Origin: Aquisphaera insulae
Lineage (GTDB): Bacteria; Planctomycetota; Planctomycetia; Isosphaerales; Isosphaeraceae
DNA: 64,000 bases
Direction: 5' to 3'
Assembly (NCBI RefSeq): GCF_011064615.1
Contig: NZ_JAALJH010000026.1
Location: forward strand, 1-64,000
Position 1 is the first letter of the stretch; every line of letters begins with the position of its first letter. Shown piece after piece: positions 55,205 through 63,538 of this stretch. Below the pieces are notes generated by a model, which saw only the letters and a program-made list of their open reading frames with translations, ran no database searches and was not told the origin of the DNA. The translations under genes were made by a program, and so were the position numbers.

Positions 55205-55216
55205 CCGAGGCCCCGG

Positions 55217-55259
55217 GGCTCCGCCCCTCGCGCCGGCCGGCCCGGCCGGGGGCGGAGCC
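55217..55259. terminator. Strong GC hairpin after the TIGR03067 gene
   Basis: GGCTCCGCCCC (55217-55227) and GGGGCGGAGCC (55249-55259) pair perfectly over 11 bp, with further palindromic CCGGCCGG sequence inside. It lies 13 bases after the stop. No U tract follows, so it may end transcription weakly or protect the 3' end. Confidence 0.5.
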
Positions 55260-55439
55260 ACGTGGAAGGCTCCCGGCGCGAATTCGCGCGCTTCGCTCAA
55301 GTTCGCCGTCCAACCCGCCGATGCTAGTGGAGGACGACCGGTAGTCCGCACGCCCGGGCGCAAGCCCCGTGGCCGATGCCCTTCGTCCCAGCCTTGCCTC
55401 CACGAGCCGCACCGCGGAATCCACCACGAGCCAAGCGCC

Positions 55440-56246
55440 ATGAATCGTCAGGTCATCCCCAGCATGATCCTGAGCGTCCTGATCGTCGGCTTCTTCTCGG
55501 TGCTCCTCTACGAGCGCGAGAAGGCCGAGGAACAACCCGTGCCGCGGCAGGCCCATGCGGCGAGGCCGGTCTCTCCGATCGCCTCTCCGCCCCCCGCCCC
55601 CGAGATTCGTCCGACGGCTCCGAGCGGGGAGCCGGCGCCGATCGGCCCGGCCATTCCTCCGGTGGAGGCTCCTGGACCGGGGCCCGCCGGTGAGATGCCG
55701 GCAACTCAGTCGTCGTCGTCGGGGCCCGATTCGAAGGCCCCTGCCGTGATCGACGGGCCGCAACAGCCCCAGCCGGAGCCCGTGCCCCCGGCTCGCCCCG
55801 AGCCGCCGCCGCCGAGCGCCCAGCCTGCCCCCGCCCCGGCTCCGTCCGTCGCGCCGGAACACGCCGATCCTTCACCGGCACCAGGTCCGGCCTCGGACGT
55901 ATCCAGCTCGGCCGAAACGAAGCCCGCGCCCGAGACGAAGCCCGCCCCCGAGACGAAGCCCGCGCCCGAGACGAGGCCCGCGCCCGAGACGAAGCCCGCG
56001 CCCGAGACGAAGCCCGCGCCCGAGACGAAGCCCGCGCCCGATGGTCCGAGGTCGACGACGTCGGGGACCGGCCCGCGGCAGGCGTTCACGACGGCGGCCG
56101 AGGGGGAGTCGCTCGACGATGTCGCGGTGCGGATCTACGGCTCGACGGACCACGCCGAGGTCCTCTGGCGGGCCAATCGTGACCTGTTGCCGCACCGGAG
56201 CAGCCCGCTCAAGGCGGGTTCCGTGCTGCGGACCCCGGACCTTTGA
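55440..56246 (+). CDS. Membrane-anchored proline-rich protein with LysM-like tail
   Basis: This is a 268-aa protein with an N-terminal membrane helix (about 6-23) and then a long Pro/Ala/Glu-rich stretch that ends in seven near-identical ETKPAP-type repeats. The last 50 residues (TTAAEGESLDDVAVRIYGST, then AEVLWRANRDLL and PLKAGSVLRTP) have the spacing of a LysM or phage tail-protein X (gpX-like) peptidoglycan-binding domain. Probably it spans the periplasm and holds the cell wall. The repeat region may vary between strains. Confidence 0.75.
   Translation: MNRQVIPSMILSVLIVGFFSVLLYEREKAEEQPVPRQAHAARPVSPIASPPPAPEIRPTAPSGEPAPIGPAIPPVEAPGPGPAGEMPATQSSSSGPDSKAPAVIDGPQQPQPEPVPPARPEPPPPSAQPAPAPAPSVAPEHADPSPAPGPASDVSSSAETKPAPETKPAPETKPAPETRPAPETKPAPETKPAPETKPAPDGPRSTTSGTGPRQAFTTAAEGESLDDVAVRIYGSTDHAEVLWRANRDLLPHRSSPLKAGSVLRTPDL
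55914..56039 (+). repeat. 18-bp tandem repeat (ETKPAP codons)
   Basis: Seven in-frame 18-bp units of the form GAGACGAAGCCCGCGCCC, with single-base changes in units 1, 2 and 4. Each encodes ETKPAP (unit 4: ETRPAP). Such arrays change copy number easily. Confidence 0.95.
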
Positions 56247-56283
56247 TCGGGGCGGGAAGGGCTCGCCGGATCGGATCGCGGGC

Positions 56284-57306
56284 TCAGAGCGCGCTCCGGA
56301 AATAGACGACGTCCCCGTCCTTGACGATGTACTCCTTGCCTTCGAGCCGCTGGAGCTTGCGGGCCTTGGCCTCCTTCAGGGAACCGGCCGCCACGAGCTC
56401 GTCGTAGGCGGTGACCTCGGCGCGGACGAAGCCCTTCGCCAGGTCGGTGTGGATCTTGCCGGCGGCCTCCACGGCGGTCCCGCCGCGTTCGAGGTTCCAG
56501 CCCCGGACCTCCGGCTCGCCGGCGGTGAAGAACGTGATGATCCCCACCGCATCGTAGGCGGCGCGGATGATCCGAGCCCGGCCGAGCTCGGTCACGCCGA
56601 GATCGGCCATGAAGACCTCCCGCTCGGCGGGGTCGAGCTGGACGAGCTCGAGCTCGAGCTTGGCGTCGAGCGCCAGGGCGTCCGGGGCCTGGGCCTTCAG
56701 GGCATCCGGGACGCCCTCGCCCTGGGGGGCGTTCAGGACCAGGACCTGGGGCTTGTCGGTGAGCAGGCCGAACGACCGCAGCGGCTTCTTCTCCTCGTCG
56801 GAGAGCCCCAGGGAGGCGACCGTCTCGCCCGATTCCAGGGCCGCCAGGATCCGCCGCACGGTGGCCAGCTCCTTCTCCTGGACCTCCCAGTCCGGCCGGT
56901 GCTTCTTGACGCTCGCCTCCAGCCGCTCCGCGCGGTTGGTCACGACGCTCATGTCGGCGAACAGCATCTCCTCGCGGAAGGCGGCGAGCTCGGCGGCGGG
57001 GTCGGTCCCGGAGAACCCGTTGAGCACGATCAGCAGCGCGTCTCCTTCGCGGATGAGGGCGAGCCGCTGGGGGTTGTCCCCGTGGCTCCCCGGCATCAGG
57101 CCGGGCGTGTCCAGGAACTCGACCGTGGCCGGGGTGATCTTCTTCGGGCTGTGGAGCGAGGCCAGGAACTCCAGCCGCGGGTCGTTGAGCACGGCGACGC
57201 CAACCTGCCCCGAATGCACCTTGCCCGGGTCGGGCACCGCGCCGGTGAGGAGTTGAAAGAGCGTGCTCTTGCCGCTGCCCGCGAATCCGACCAGTCCCAC
57301 TCGCAT
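56284..57306 (-). CDS. ychF: YchF/OLA1-type GTPase, divergent
   Basis: This is a 340-aa OBG-family protein with P-loop GFAGSGKSTLFQLL (8-21), EFLDTPGL (G3) and a C-terminal DUF933/TGS-like region: ITFFTAGEPEVRGWNLERG, then IHTDLAKGFVRAEVTAYDEL and GKEYIVKDGDVVYF. This layout is that of YchF, a ribosome-linked ATPase/GTPase, but the protein is shorter than the E. coli one (363 aa). The G4-type position reads LNAPQGEG instead of the usual NVNE-like motif, so it belongs to a side branch. The start at 57306 is well supported (MRVGLVGFAG). Confidence 0.87.
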   Translation of the reverse strand: MRVGLVGFAGSGKSTLFQLLTGAVPDPGKVHSGQVGVAVLNDPRLEFLASLHSPKKITPATVEFLDTPGLMPGSHGDNPQRLALIREGDALLIVLNGFSGTDPAAELAAFREEMLFADMSVVTNRAERLEASVKKHRPDWEVQEKELATVRRILAALESGETVASLGLSDEEKKPLRSFGLLTDKPQVLVLNAPQGEGVPDALKAQAPDALALDAKLELELVQLDPAEREVFMADLGVTELGRARIIRAAYDAVGIITFFTAGEPEVRGWNLERGGTAVEAAGKIHTDLAKGFVRAEVTAYDELVAAGSLKEAKARKLQRLEGKEYIVKDGDVVYFRSAL

Positions 57307-57385
57307 GCCACGAACACCCTTCTGAAAGACGGAAACGGAATCAGGATTCCCGGGCTCGCCCCGGCGGCGTGGCCTCCAACGTGGC

Positions 57386-59653
57386 CTACGCCCCGGCGGA
57401 ACGGTCGGACTGCCGCATCCGCTCCTCGAGCAGGTCGAGCTGGCCCTCGAGCTCCGTGAGGGTCTCGGGGGTCAGCTCGCGGCTGCCGAATCGGACCCGG
57501 TAGAAGGCCTCGACGATCCGCCCGGGGACCGCCGCCATGGCCTGCGCCCCCGCGCCCAGGCCGGCGAGGAATCGAGAGGCGCGGAGGGCGAACTCCCCCT
57601 GGGTCTCGGCCGGCGTCCGCTCGAGCTCGTACTCGGCCAGGAGCTGGGTCAGCCGCCGATAGAAGAGGATCCCGGCGGTGAGCCCCGGCGAGTCGTCCTG
57701 GGGGCCCCTCCACCAGCTCATCGCCCTGGCGAGGAGCCAGCCGGCAAACTTGCCCACGAACACCAGGATCGTGCCCAGGAGGAACGTGACGACGAACCCC
57801 CGGACGCTGATGAAGGAGCCCCAGGTCTGGAAGTCGAAGAGCCGCGCGAACGTGCGCTTGGCCCACCCCCAGATGGTGGCATAGCCGTCGCGGACGGCCT
57901 TCACCGTGGCCGCGATCGGCTCGTAGAGGATCCGGTTCTGTCGCGCCGAATCGTAGCCGAGGATGTAGAAGACCCAGACGTATCGGACGAGGTCGGTGAC
58001 CGACCTGAGCTGGCCCGGCATGCTGCCGACCTGGGCCAGCGACTGCTCGCGCTCGGTCCCGGGCGTGGGGTCGAGCGTCAGCCAGAGGGGCGCATCGATG
58101 GGGTGCTCCTCGATGAGCGCCTCCACCCAGCTATGGGCGTGCTTCTGGCGAACGCTCATCATCTTGGTGATCTCGTTCCAGTCGCCCCCCTTGAAGCCGT
58201 TGACGACCCGTGCGGGGATGCCCACGGAGCGGAGCAGCAGGGTCAGGGCGCTGGCGAAGTACTCGCAATGGCCCTCGTGCCGGTTGGTGAGGAAGTCCAG
58301 CACGGGGTCCACCTTCGGGTCGGCCACGCTCATCTCCAGCGTGTACCCGAAGGCGCCGCTGTCGCGGAGGTAGGCCTCCAGGGCGCGGGCCCGCGCCGTC
58401 ACGCCTTCCCGCCCCTCGGCGGGGAGGCCCTCGACGATCGGCCCGGCGATCTCCCGGAGCCGCTCGAGGATCGATTCCTCGACCGTAAGGAGTGCCTTCC
58501 GGCGATCCGCCGGGATCGGCGACTCCTGGACCTGCGGCCCTTCGCCATCGGCGTCGGAGATCACCTCGTAGTCGAAGGTGCCGCGGGTCTCGCTGCGGGC
58601 CAGCGTGCCGTCGATCGGATTCATGGAGATGGCGGGCGACTGCCGGCCCGTCGACGGCCAGTCCAGGACCGGCCTCATGGCGAAGAGCGTCGGCGAGTCG
58701 TTCGGCTCGAGCTTGATGACCTGGCGGATCGGCGTGGTCGATAGATCCGTCGAGGGCTTGTAGGCGAGGACCTGGATCGAGTGGATCGCCCCCTTGTTCT
58801 GGCGTCGCCACAGCCCCTTCTCGTACTTCGTGAGCGTGACCCCGCGCCAGAGGGGCTCGGCCGCCGGCCGGACCGGCTTGTGATCCATGTCCGTCAGCTC
58901 GACGGTCATCACGATGCTGTCGTTCTCGAGGATCTCGCCGAGCTGGCCGAGCTTGACCTCCTCGTCGAACCCGGTCAGGTGCCGGGCCATGCCGCCGGAG
59001 CCGCGTGCCCGACTCGCCCCGACCTGGCGGGGCAGGAGCAGGAAGAAGAGCCCACCCAGGACCAGGGTCAGGGCCAGCACGCGGACGCTCATGAAGACGT
59101 AGGCCATGTCGAAGAGGCCGCGATAGGGGTCCGACGCCTCGCCGGGGCCGGCCTCCTCGTCGCCCCGGACCCCGTACCTCCTCGCCTCTCGTTCCAGGAA
59201 GAAGAGCCCGAGGACCCAGACCGCGAGCACGGCCCAGAAGAAGAGCCAGAGCCCGACCGAATCCCCCTGGTTGGTCACCGAGCCGATCAGCACCTGCGTC
59301 AGCCCCAGGAGGAAGAGGAACCAGTCGTCCTCCGAGGTCTTGGGGAGGAAGTACTTGAGGAGCTGGAGGCAGGCCACCCAGTGCCCGAGGGCGCGGATCA
59401 ACTGGGTCTCGTCCGACTTGTACTCGCCGTAGAGGATCGCCAGCGTCCCCACCGCCAGGAGGTTGGCGACCTCCCGGGGCAGACCCCACCGCGGCACCTG
59501 GTCCACGGTGAGGAAGGCGAGGACTCCCGCGCCCGCCACCGCGAAGGGGAGCAGGCCGTCGATCCGGGAATCCGCCGCGTCGCCGCAGAGGAGCTTGGTC
59601 GCCACGGTCAGCATCAGGTAGAAGCTGACCCGATAGATCATGCCGGTCTTCAC
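57386..59653 (-). CDS. Transglutaminase-like membrane protein (TgpA/DUF3488 type)
   Basis: This 755-aa protein has about seven N-terminal membrane helices, a periplasmic transglutaminase core and a C-terminal helix plus cytoplasmic tail. The cysteine-protease-like triad is visible: Cys in EGHCEYFASALTLLLRS, His in KHAHSWVEAL, Asp in LTLDPTPG. It resembles TgpA of Pseudomonas. The start is GTG 59653, which overlaps the DUF58 stop (GTGA); ATG 59641 is an alternative. It forms an operon with the DUF58 and MoxR genes upstream. Confidence 0.92.
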   Translation of the reverse strand: MKTGMIYRVSFYLMLTVATKLLCGDAADSRIDGLLPFAVAGAGVLAFLTVDQVPRWGLPREVANLLAVGTLAILYGEYKSDETQLIRALGHWVACLQLLKYFLPKTSEDDWFLFLLGLTQVLIGSVTNQGDSVGLWLFFWAVLAVWVLGLFFLEREARRYGVRGDEEAGPGEASDPYRGLFDMAYVFMSVRVLALTLVLGGLFFLLLPRQVGASRARGSGGMARHLTGFDEEVKLGQLGEILENDSIVMTVELTDMDHKPVRPAAEPLWRGVTLTKYEKGLWRRQNKGAIHSIQVLAYKPSTDLSTTPIRQVIKLEPNDSPTLFAMRPVLDWPSTGRQSPAISMNPIDGTLARSETRGTFDYEVISDADGEGPQVQESPIPADRRKALLTVEESILERLREIAGPIVEGLPAEGREGVTARARALEAYLRDSGAFGYTLEMSVADPKVDPVLDFLTNRHEGHCEYFASALTLLLRSVGIPARVVNGFKGGDWNEITKMMSVRQKHAHSWVEALIEEHPIDAPLWLTLDPTPGTEREQSLAQVGSMPGQLRSVTDLVRYVWVFYILGYDSARQNRILYEPIAATVKAVRDGYATIWGWAKRTFARLFDFQTWGSFISVRGFVVTFLLGTILVFVGKFAGWLLARAMSWWRGPQDDSPGLTAGILFYRRLTQLLAEYELERTPAETQGEFALRASRFLAGLGAGAQAMAAVPGRIVEAFYRVRFGSRELTPETLTELEGQLDLLEERMRQSDRSAGA

Positions 59654-61047
59654 GGCGCCGTGCCTCCCTTGCGGGTCCCGCCCGCGACGGTCGCCGGCAT
59701 CGCCCGCCTTCGCTCCTCATGGTCCTCCAGCCGGTCCTGCTCCGCGCTCGTGAGGCGATGCTCGATCAGGCTTCGAGAGCCCTTGCCGACCCCCTCGATC
59801 AGCTCCGCGAGCTCACCCTGGGCCGCGTTCAGGAGGATCGTCCGCGAGAGCAGGCTGCGGGCCGCCCCGCCGGCCAGCCGCGCCGACCGCTCCGCCTCCT
59901 CGGCGAGCTGCACCGGCCGGGTGGAGATGATCACCAGCAGCGAATCCCGCAGGGTGGTCGGCGGCAGGGCGTTGATCAGCTCCGACAGCGTCCCCTCGGT
60001 GGCCGGCCGCATCACCGCGAGCTGCTCGAGGAGCTCGTGGAGCAGCTTGACCGACCCCTGGCCCTGGCAGACGCCCGGGGTCGCCCCGGTCCAGCCCAGC
60101 ACCATCCGCCGCCCCTGGCGGCGGCACGTCTCCACGCAGACGGTGGCGGCCAGCGAGATGGCCTCCTCCATGGCGTCGCGGAGCTCCGGCGGCACCTTGG
60201 TTCGCGGCAGCCACGGATCCAGCAGGAGGGCCAACTCCTGCTCGTTCTGCTGCTCGAACTCCTTGACCATCAGCTCGCCGCGGCGGGCGGAGGTCCGCCA
60301 GTGGATCCACCTGGGGCTGTCGCCCGAACGGTAGTCGCGGAGCCCGTGATATTCCTCGTGCTGGGACGAGCTGTCCCGCCGCTTCCCCATCCGGTTCTCA
60401 TTGGCGAGCCGCTGGAGCTGGAACCATCGCCGCGTGAGGTGGCCGATCCTGGGATAGATGACGATGTCCTCCGCCAGCGGGATGGTCACGCGCCGCTCGA
60501 CCAGCCCGAAGGGCGCCCTCGTCCCCAGGTCCAGGTCGCGGAACCGGTATCTCCCGCGGCGGGGCGTCTCGCCTTCCCACCGGACGCGGACGCGATCGTC
60601 GGGCGGCACCCGGGGGAAGAAGACCCGCGGCGCGGTCGCCGACGCGGTCGACTGGCGGTCGACCGGCACCAGCAGGTCCTCCATGAAGATCGCCAGGGCG
60701 GCCGACCATCGACGGCCGTTCTCGAGCGTGTAGTCGATGACCAGCGGGTCGCCCGAGAAGACGTATGGAGGCACCCGCCGGACCACGCTCAGCTTCTTCA
60801 GGAACGCCCGGCCGCCGATCAGCGACGTCAGCCCGGGCCCCGCCGCCAGCGTCGAGACCAGCAGGATCAGGTTCACCTGCTGGGTCCATCCGGCCGCCAG
60901 CAGGAGCGCGACCACCAGGCAATAGAGCAAGCCCTCGCGGGTCGGGATCGTCCGATCCGTCGGCACCAGCGCCTGGGCGAAACCCCGCGCCACGCGGCCC
61001 ACGACCCCCCGCGAGCCGGCCGGGCGGATCCTCTCCTCGATGCTCAT
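59650..61047 (-). CDS. DUF58 domain protein
   Basis: This is a 465-aa protein with two N-terminal membrane helices and a DUF58 region marked by HGLRDYRSGDSPRWIHWRTS and RRGELMVKEFE. DUF58 proteins, next to MoxR ATPases, are thought to bind von Willebrand-like partners in envelope or respiratory complex assembly. It lies between the MoxR and transglutaminase genes, with a 4-base overlap to the latter. Confidence 0.92.
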   Translation of the reverse strand: MSIEERIRPAGSRGVVGRVARGFAQALVPTDRTIPTREGLLYCLVVALLLAAGWTQQVNLILLVSTLAAGPGLTSLIGGRAFLKKLSVVRRVPPYVFSGDPLVIDYTLENGRRWSAALAIFMEDLLVPVDRQSTASATAPRVFFPRVPPDDRVRVRWEGETPRRGRYRFRDLDLGTRAPFGLVERRVTIPLAEDIVIYPRIGHLTRRWFQLQRLANENRMGKRRDSSSQHEEYHGLRDYRSGDSPRWIHWRTSARRGELMVKEFEQQNEQELALLLDPWLPRTKVPPELRDAMEEAISLAATVCVETCRRQGRRMVLGWTGATPGVCQGQGSVKLLHELLEQLAVMRPATEGTLSELINALPPTTLRDSLLVIISTRPVQLAEEAERSARLAGGAARSLLSRTILLNAAQGELAELIEGVGKGSRSLIEHRLTSAEQDRLEDHEERRRAMPATVAGGTRKGGTAP

Positions 61048-61160
61048 CGCTGGGGACCCCTCCGGTCGTACCCGGACTCGCTCCGCCTCGTACCGTCCCG
61101 TCCCGCCCTTCTTGCCCGCCGCCGCCCTTCGATCGATGGAATCCGCCGGGCCGATCCGGA

Positions 61161-62144
61161 TCAGCCCGGCACCCGGACCCGGTCCACGATGTCGCGGATG
61201 ATCGCCTCCGCGGCCCCGAACTGCCCCGCCTGGAGGAACGACTTGCCCAGGACGCGGTGCGCCAGGACGGGGACCGCCAGCCCCTTGATGTCGTCGGGGA
61301 TCACGTAATCCCGCCCGGAAGCGAGCGCCAGCGCCTGGGCCGCCCGGTAGAGCGTCAGCGCCCCCCGGGTGCTGACCCCGACGTGCAGGTCCTCGCTCCG
61401 GCGGGTCAGGTGGACGATGTCCAGGAGGTAATCCGCGATCGAGTCGTCCACGCGGACCTGCCGGACACCCCGCTGGAGCCGGAGCACGTCATCGATGCTG
61501 AGGACCGGGGAGAGCGACTCCACCGGCGTCCCGTCGCGGTGGCTGGCCAGCAGCCGGCGCTCCTCGGAGCGGATCGGGTAGCCCATGTGCAGCCGGATCA
61601 TGAACCGGTCGAGCTGGCTCTCGGGCAGGACGTAGGTTCCCTCGAATTCGTAGGGGTTCTGCGTCGCAAGGACGATGAACGGCGGGTCCAGGGGATAGGT
61701 CTTCCCCTCGACCGAGATCTGGCGGTCGCTCATCGCCTCCAGCAGCGCGCTCTGGGTCCGCGGGGTCGTCCGGTTGATCTCGTCCGCGAGGATCACGTTC
61801 GAGAACAGCGGCCCCGGCTTGAAGACGAACTCACCAGTGGGGTTGTGGAACACGCTGGAGCCGATGACGTCCGATGGCAGCAGGTCCGGGGTGAACTGGA
61901 TCCGCCGGAACGTGCAGTCGATGCTGGCCGCGATGGCCCGCGCCAGCAGGGTCTTGCCCACGCCGGGCACGTCCTCCATGAGGATGTGCCCCTCGGCGAT
62001 CAGGGCCACGATGGCGAGCCGGACCACCTCGGCCTTGCCCAGGACGACCAGGCCGACGTTCTCCACCAGGCGGTTGGACAAGCTCAGCAGGTCGTCGAGT
62101 GTCTGTTCGTCGGTGCCCGATTCGATCGTCTGGGGTTGATTCAT
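61161..62144 (-). CDS. MoxR-family AAA ATPase
   Basis: This is a 327-aa AAA ATPase with Walker A MEDVPGVGKTLLARAI (60-75), Walker B VILADEINRTTPRTQ, sensor-1-type IVLATQNPYEF and the C-terminal helical lid. MoxR ATPases act as chaperones for complex assembly, often with DUF58 and von Willebrand proteins. I prefer ATG 62144 over the GTG 62153 start. It is the first gene of the operon MoxR-DUF58-transglutaminase; the gap to the next gene is about 110 bases. Confidence 0.95.
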   Translation of the reverse strand: MNQPQTIESGTDEQTLDDLLSLSNRLVENVGLVVLGKAEVVRLAIVALIAEGHILMEDVPGVGKTLLARAIAASIDCTFRRIQFTPDLLPSDVIGSSVFHNPTGEFVFKPGPLFSNVILADEINRTTPRTQSALLEAMSDRQISVEGKTYPLDPPFIVLATQNPYEFEGTYVLPESQLDRFMIRLHMGYPIRSEERRLLASHRDGTPVESLSPVLSIDDVLRLQRGVRQVRVDDSIADYLLDIVHLTRRSEDLHVGVSTRGALTLYRAAQALALASGRDYVIPDDIKGLAVPVLAHRVLGKSFLQAGQFGAAEAIIRDIVDRVRVPG

Positions 62145-62247
62145 GCGTGCCACTCGAGCCTGGTGGGGCGGCCCCTGGCCGCGACCTGGAATAGCCGGTC
62201 AGTATATAGAATGGTCGCTCCCATGCCAACGCCGCGCGCCGGGCGGG

Positions 62248-63234
62248 TCAGGGGACCGTGCAGGAAAGGAGCACGGCCTCGGCGCCCGGGACCACCTCGC
62301 AGGCCCCGGCGGATGCCGGCAGCAGGAGCGTCCGGCCCGGGCCCAGGGGGACGGCCGTCCCGCCCCCGCAGACCGTCGCCTCGCCCGAGATCCCGACCAG
62401 GATCGTGAACCGGCCCGGGGTCCCCAGGCGTTCCGGGGCCGTCAGCCGCCAGCGCTCGAGCGCGAAGTAGTCGGTGCGTGAGAGGCCCTCCCGGAGGTTC
62501 CCCGCCGCCGTCCTGGTGGGCGTTGGGACCACGGGCTGGACCGGGCCGCGGGAGAAGTCGGTGGACTCCAGCGACTGGCTCACGTGCAGCTCGCGGGGCC
62601 TGCCGTCGGCGCCGACGCGTCCCCAGTCGTCGAGCCGGAAGGTGGCGTCGGACATCTGCTGGATCTCGGCCAGCAGGACCCCCGCGCCGATGGCGTGGAC
62701 CGTCCCGGCCTCGATCAGGACGCAATCGCCGGGCCGGGCCGGGAAATGGTGGAGCAGCGGCGCGCAATTCCTGGCCTCGATCGCCGCGGCGAGCGCCCGG
62801 CGGTCCACCCCCGGCTTGAGGCCGGCGTAGATCCTCGCCCCCGGCTCGGCCGCCACGATGACCCAGGTCTCGGTCTTGCCGTTGTCGTCGGCCAGCCGCC
62901 TCCCCTTCTCGTCGTCGGGATGGACCTGGACCGAGAGGTCCTCGCGGGCGTCGATGAACTTCACCAGCAGCGGGAACTGCGTCCGCCCCGCGAGCCCGTC
63001 CCCCAGCAGCTCCGCGGGCCGCTCCCGGATCAGGTCCCGCAGCGAGGTCCCCGCAAGCGGCCCCTCATCGACCACGCTGACCAGGTCCTTGTAATCGGAG
63101 AGCTCCCAGCTCTCGGCGTAGTCCGCGGCGTCGCCGATCGGCCTCCCGAGCACCGTCCCAAGTCGCCGTCCCCCCCAGAGGAGCCGGCGGAGGATCGGGG
63201 TGAAGTGCAATGGATAGAGGGGGGGCGGGCTCAT
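62248..63234 (-). CDS. manA: Mannose-6-phosphate isomerase, class I
   Basis: This 328-aa cupin-type zinc enzyme interconverts mannose-6-P and fructose-6-P. Seen: the metal-binding Gln-x-His in DLSVQVHPDDEKGRRL, the Glu in KTETWVIVAAEPG, and the His in DCVLIEAGTVHAIGAGVLLAEI, the usual set of class I isomerases. The start at 63234 has GAGGAG with 7-nt spacing; an extension upstream to 63777 is not protein-like. It is divergent from the PPIase gene. Confidence 0.93.
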   Translation of the reverse strand: MSPPPLYPLHFTPILRRLLWGGRRLGTVLGRPIGDAADYAESWELSDYKDLVSVVDEGPLAGTSLRDLIRERPAELLGDGLAGRTQFPLLVKFIDAREDLSVQVHPDDEKGRRLADDNGKTETWVIVAAEPGARIYAGLKPGVDRRALAAAIEARNCAPLLHHFPARPGDCVLIEAGTVHAIGAGVLLAEIQQMSDATFRLDDWGRVGADGRPRELHVSQSLESTDFSRGPVQPVVPTPTRTAAGNLREGLSRTDYFALERWRLTAPERLGTPGRFTILVGISGEATVCGGGTAVPLGPGRTLLLPASAGACEVVPGAEAVLLSCTVP

Positions 63235-63435
63235 GACAGGGCTCCTCAGCCTCGATGGCGCGGCGGCGAACCATGGTCGCGGACGCCACGTATTAGAGCA
63301 TCCGCGGGCGAAATAATGTAGGAGCCGGCCCCGACGGGCGACCGCGCGAGCCCTGCGCGGAGGTGGTCCTGATGCCGGCGGGCCAGCCCCCGGGATTGAG
63401 CGGAGCCCGCAAAACCGGTACAAAGTGATAAACCG

Positions 63436-63480
63436 GCGTCCCCGCTGCGAGGGGACGCGGGGCGGCCCTTTCCCCGCCCC
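63436..63480. repeat. Two adjacent hairpins upstream of the PPIase gene
   Basis: GCGTCCCC / GGGGACGC (63436-63443 with 63451-63458) and GGGGCGG / CCGCCCC (63459-63465 with 63474-63480) form two neighbouring perfect stems about 60 bases upstream of the PPIase start. Function unknown. Confidence 0.5.
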
Positions 63481-63538
63481 ATCGCCGCCTTCGACCGGCG
63501 ATCGTCCTCGGTGATCCCTCGCGACGGAGAATGGTTCG

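Noticed and set aside
55217..55259. Hairpin as a full intrinsic terminator
   Set aside because: No T tract follows; it is kept only as a hairpin with lower confidence.
53159..55441. 760-aa minus-strand frame over the TIGR03067 gene
   Set aside because: It is the opposite-strand shadow of a better-supported gene with recognisable domains.
59719..62408. Long plus-strand frames across the DUF58 and MoxR genes
   Set aside because: They are antisense shadows with low-complexity Arg/Pro-rich translations; the minus-strand genes have clear motifs.
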